Shown: in pieces, positions 5,588-7,459 of the stretch
Layout: the number at the start of each line of letters is the position of its first letter
How positions within the stretch are numbered: position 1 is the first letter of the stretch
Assembly: GCA_021784635.1 (NCBI GenBank)
Contig: JAJYHS010000057.1
Span: 1 to 7,459 of the forward strand
Direction of reading: 5' to 3'
From: a bacterium
GTDB taxonomy: Bacteria > Bdellovibrionota > Bdellovibrionia > Bdellovibrionales > UBA1609
Length of the DNA: 7,459 nucleotides
Position numbers and translations under genes: made by a program
The notes under the pieces: generated by a model
The model's database searches: none
What the model was told of the DNA's origin: nothing
Seen by the model: only the letters and a program-made list of their open reading frames with translations

Positions 5588-6495
5588 GAATTTTAGATCA
5601 GGTCGTTGGCCATCGTGTCGCCATCGAAAAACTTTTGCGAACTGTTGAACAGGAACGGCTTCCGCCAAGTTGGTTATTTGTTGGCCCCCAAAAGCAAGGT
5701 AAAAAACTTGTGGCTCTAGGGGTCGCTCAAGCTTTTTTGTGCGAACGCTCGCGAGCGGCCTGTGGGAATTGCCCTTCATGTCAACGTGTGGCCCGGCGTC
5801 AAAGCGAAGGTTTGATTTTATTGGAGCCACAGGGGCCGACGATTAAAATCGAGTCGGCACGGCAAATTGTAAATGATTTAAGTTTGACGGCGCTTGGCCG
5901 CGGCCGTGTCGTCCTAATCGATGACGCAGAAAAATTGACCGCACAGGCGGCCAATGCACTTCTTAAATCCGTTGAAGAGCCTCCGCCGCGAACGCACTTC
6001 ATCTTCATTGCTCCTAGCCGCGATTCAGTTTTGGGCACCCTTCGCTCCCGCAGTCAGATTGTGCGATTCGGTTCGCTCACTCGAGAGGAGCGCTCGGCTA
6101 TTGGCGGCGAAGACGTAGATGTCGAAATACGTACCCGCGCCGTTCAGGTCTTGGTTGAAATGTTGGGTTCAGGGCGTGTTGATGCCGTTGCGCAACTTCG
6201 TGAACAGGCGGGCGACCGCGAAACGGCGTTATTGTATATTAAACTTTGGCTGGAATTTATTCGCGACAGTTGGGTTTTGAAATCGGCCGCTGGGGTTACG
6301 AAGGCGCCGGCGGCGACGCAAAATGAGTCGCTAAATTCCGATTTGCTCGAACAGTTGCAGGTTTTGAGCGCGTACCCTTTTGAAAAGCTGGGGCTTGCAA
6401 GCCGCGCGATTCTGCAAGCGGAGCGCGATTTGCAATCAAACTGTGATGTCAATTTAACCCTTGAGAATTTGGTTTATCAAAACGCCGGGAGTTAA
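5584..6495 (+). CDS. holB: DNA polymerase III delta-prime subunit (clamp loader)
   Basis: Delta-prime is a AAA+ family subunit of the clamp loader that places the beta sliding clamp on DNA. Seen, numbered from the GTG at 5584: ILDQVVGH (3-10); a degenerate P-loop GPQKQGKK (34-41), where lysine replaces the usual Ser/Thr; a four-cysteine zinc knuckle (C53, C60, C63, C66); a Walker B-like VVLIDDAEKL (109-118); ANALLKSVEEPP (123-134); and LRSRSQIVRF (153-162), where the sensor SRC motif reads SRS. A weak P-loop is normal for delta-prime, which is usually not an active ATPase. The C-terminal helical region is divergent. The GTG at 5584 gives the common GTGA 4-base overlap with the tmk stop and has GGTGG five bases upstream; GTGs at 5575 and 5578 are alternatives that add two or three residues. 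Coupled translation with tmk is likely. Confidence 0.93.
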   Translation: MRILDQVVGHRVAIEKLLRTVEQERLPPSWLFVGPQKQGKKLVALGVAQAFLCERSRAACGNCPSCQRVARRQSEGLILLEPQGPTIKIESARQIVNDLSLTALGRGRVVLIDDAEKLTAQAANALLKSVEEPPPRTHFIFIAPSRDSVLGTLRSRSQIVRFGSLTREERSAIGGEDVDVEIRTRAVQVLVEMLGSGRVDAVAQLREQAGDRETALLYIKLWLEFIRDSWVLKSAAGVTKAPAATQNESLNSDLLEQLQVLSAYPFEKLGLASRAILQAERDLQSNCDVNLTLENLVYQNAGS

Positions 6496-6502
6496 CAAAG
6501 CA

Positions 6503-7267
6503 ATGTGGATCGACGTTCACACTCACATCAACATGCTGGAGCGTGATGAGCAATCCGTTTTGGCGGCGGCGCGCGAAGCCGGAATTGAGCGCATGATAAC
6601 AATCGGCACAGGCCGCGACGACCATCCCCGAGTTGTCGATATGGCCGAGCGCCTTAAACCGTGGGTCTTTGGTACCCTCGGCGTTCATCCACACGAAGCC
6701 AAAGACTGGACGGAACAAGATGAAGTGTATATGCGCCAACATTTGCGCGACGACCGGATTGTGGGGGTGGGTGAAATCGGTCTTGATTATTATTACTCAC
6801 ATTCGGAGCACGATGTACAAAAGACCGTGTTTCGAAAACAAATGGCGCTCGCCGCTGAATTCGGTTTGCCGGTCGAAATTCACACCCGCGACGCCGAAAC
6901 CGATACGGTTGAAATTATAAAGGAGTTCGACGGTCGTGTGCGCGGCCTGCTCCACTGTTTTACAGGATCGCAGTGGCTGGCGGACCAAGGTCTGGCGCAC
7001 GGTTATAACATTTCGATCAGTGGTGTCGTGACGTTTAAAAATGCCGATGCCTTGCGCACCGTCGTGAAGTCGATCCCCTTAGATCGTTTACACCTTGAAA
7101 CAGATGCTCCATTTTTAGCTCCTGTGCCGCATCGGGGTAAGAAAAATGAACCAGCATTTCTCGTACATACAGCGCAAGTAGTGGCCGAATTAAAAACCGT
7201 GACGATTGACGATCTCGCGCGCGCGACAAATGAAAACGCGCACCGGTTGTTTGCTAAGTTAAATTGA
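6503..7267 (+). CDS. tatD: TatD family metal-dependent hydrolase/nuclease
   Basis: TatD proteins are TIM-barrel, metal-dependent hydrolases; characterised members are 3'-5' exonucleases acting on DNA or RNA, with roles in repair and degradation. All metal-site residues are visible in 254 residues: H6 and H8 (DVHTH), E91 (GVGEIGLDYYY), H127 (PVEIHTRDA), H151 (LLHCFTG) and D201 (LHLETDAPFLAP). The family signature GVHPHEA (60-66) is also present. The length is typical. The ATG at 6503 is chosen because it lies next to the family N-terminus and 7 bases after the holB stop, with GGGAG 11 bases upstream; the longer frame from 6461 would overlap holB. It is the third gene of the tmk-holB-tatD run, an order seen widely in bacteria. 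The assignment within TatD paralogs (TatD, YcfH, YjjV) is not certain; the position beside holB fits YcfH best. Confidence 0.94.
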   Translation: MWIDVHTHINMLERDEQSVLAAAREAGIERMITIGTGRDDHPRVVDMAERLKPWVFGTLGVHPHEAKDWTEQDEVYMRQHLRDDRIVGVGEIGLDYYYSHSEHDVQKTVFRKQMALAAEFGLPVEIHTRDAETDTVEIIKEFDGRVRGLLHCFTGSQWLADQGLAHGYNISISGVVTFKNADALRTVVKSIPLDRLHLETDAPFLAPVPHRGKKNEPAFLVHTAQVVAELKTVTIDDLARATNENAHRLFAKLN

Positions 7268-7274
7268 TGTATTG

Positions 7275-7302
7275 TTGGCGCGATTTCAAAAAGTCATTTA
7301 AT
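7275..7302 (+). promoter_or_regulatory. Possible promoter of gap
   Basis: TTGGCG (7275-7280, four of six -35 matches), a 16-base spacer and TTTAAT (7297-7302, five of six -10 matches) lie in the 56-base gap after tatD. Transcription would start near 7309, just before the ribosome binding site. The gap is long enough for gap to be transcribed separately from the tmk operon, but read-through is equally possible, as no terminator hairpin is seen. Confidence 0.35.
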
Positions 7303-7311
7303 GGCGACTGA

Positions 7312-7459
<148 letters not shown>

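Noticed and set aside
6461..6502. Longer TatD start at 6461 within holB
   Set aside because: The family N-terminus begins with the DVHTH strand a few residues in, which matches the ATG at 6503 preceded by GGGAG.

Overview
The window is 7.5 kb of gene-dense bacterial chromosome at moderate GC. It holds eight complete protein genes and two partial ones, one cut by each edge. No tRNA, rRNA, CRISPR array, insertion sequence or phage gene is visible. The mix suggests a non-spore-forming, Gram-negative, delta-type proteobacterium, with Bdellovibrionota my best guess: a spore-photoproduct-lyase-like radical SAM protein, an APP1-type phosphatase, a FecR-like/AgmX-PglI-type envelope protein behind secG, and a tmk-holB-tatD-gap run. 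The taxonomic call is inference from gene content, not from a marker gene.

Left part (1-2590). A minus-strand APP1/DUF2183 phosphatase runs off the left edge and is divergent from a plus-strand two-gene unit. That unit is an unrecognised 287-residue protein whose last 8 bases overlap the start of a 396-residue radical SAM protein of the spore photoproduct lyase family. Overlapping reading frames tie the two together, so the unknown protein is a candidate partner of the radical SAM enzyme. This is the most novel part of the window.

Middle part (2591-4920), all on the minus strand. In transcription order it holds a REC-GAF response regulator, then, after about 100 bases with a plausible promoter, secG coupled by TAATG to a membrane-anchored protein with a FecR-like middle and an AgmX/PglI-type C-terminus. 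SecG belongs to the SecYEG export channel. The coupled protein looks like an envelope or surface-machinery component.

Right part (4970-7459), all on the plus strand. Thymidylate kinase (dTTP supply), the DNA polymerase III delta-prime clamp-loader subunit and a TatD-family metal-dependent nuclease/hydrolase are packed with overlaps or a 7-base gap, so they look like one operon. The start of glyceraldehyde-3-phosphate dehydrogenase follows after a 56-base gap with its own strong ribosome binding site and runs off the right edge. Divergent pairs meet in very short spacers (45 bases at 485-529 and 49 bases at 4921-4969). No gene-free stretch exceeds 100 bases.
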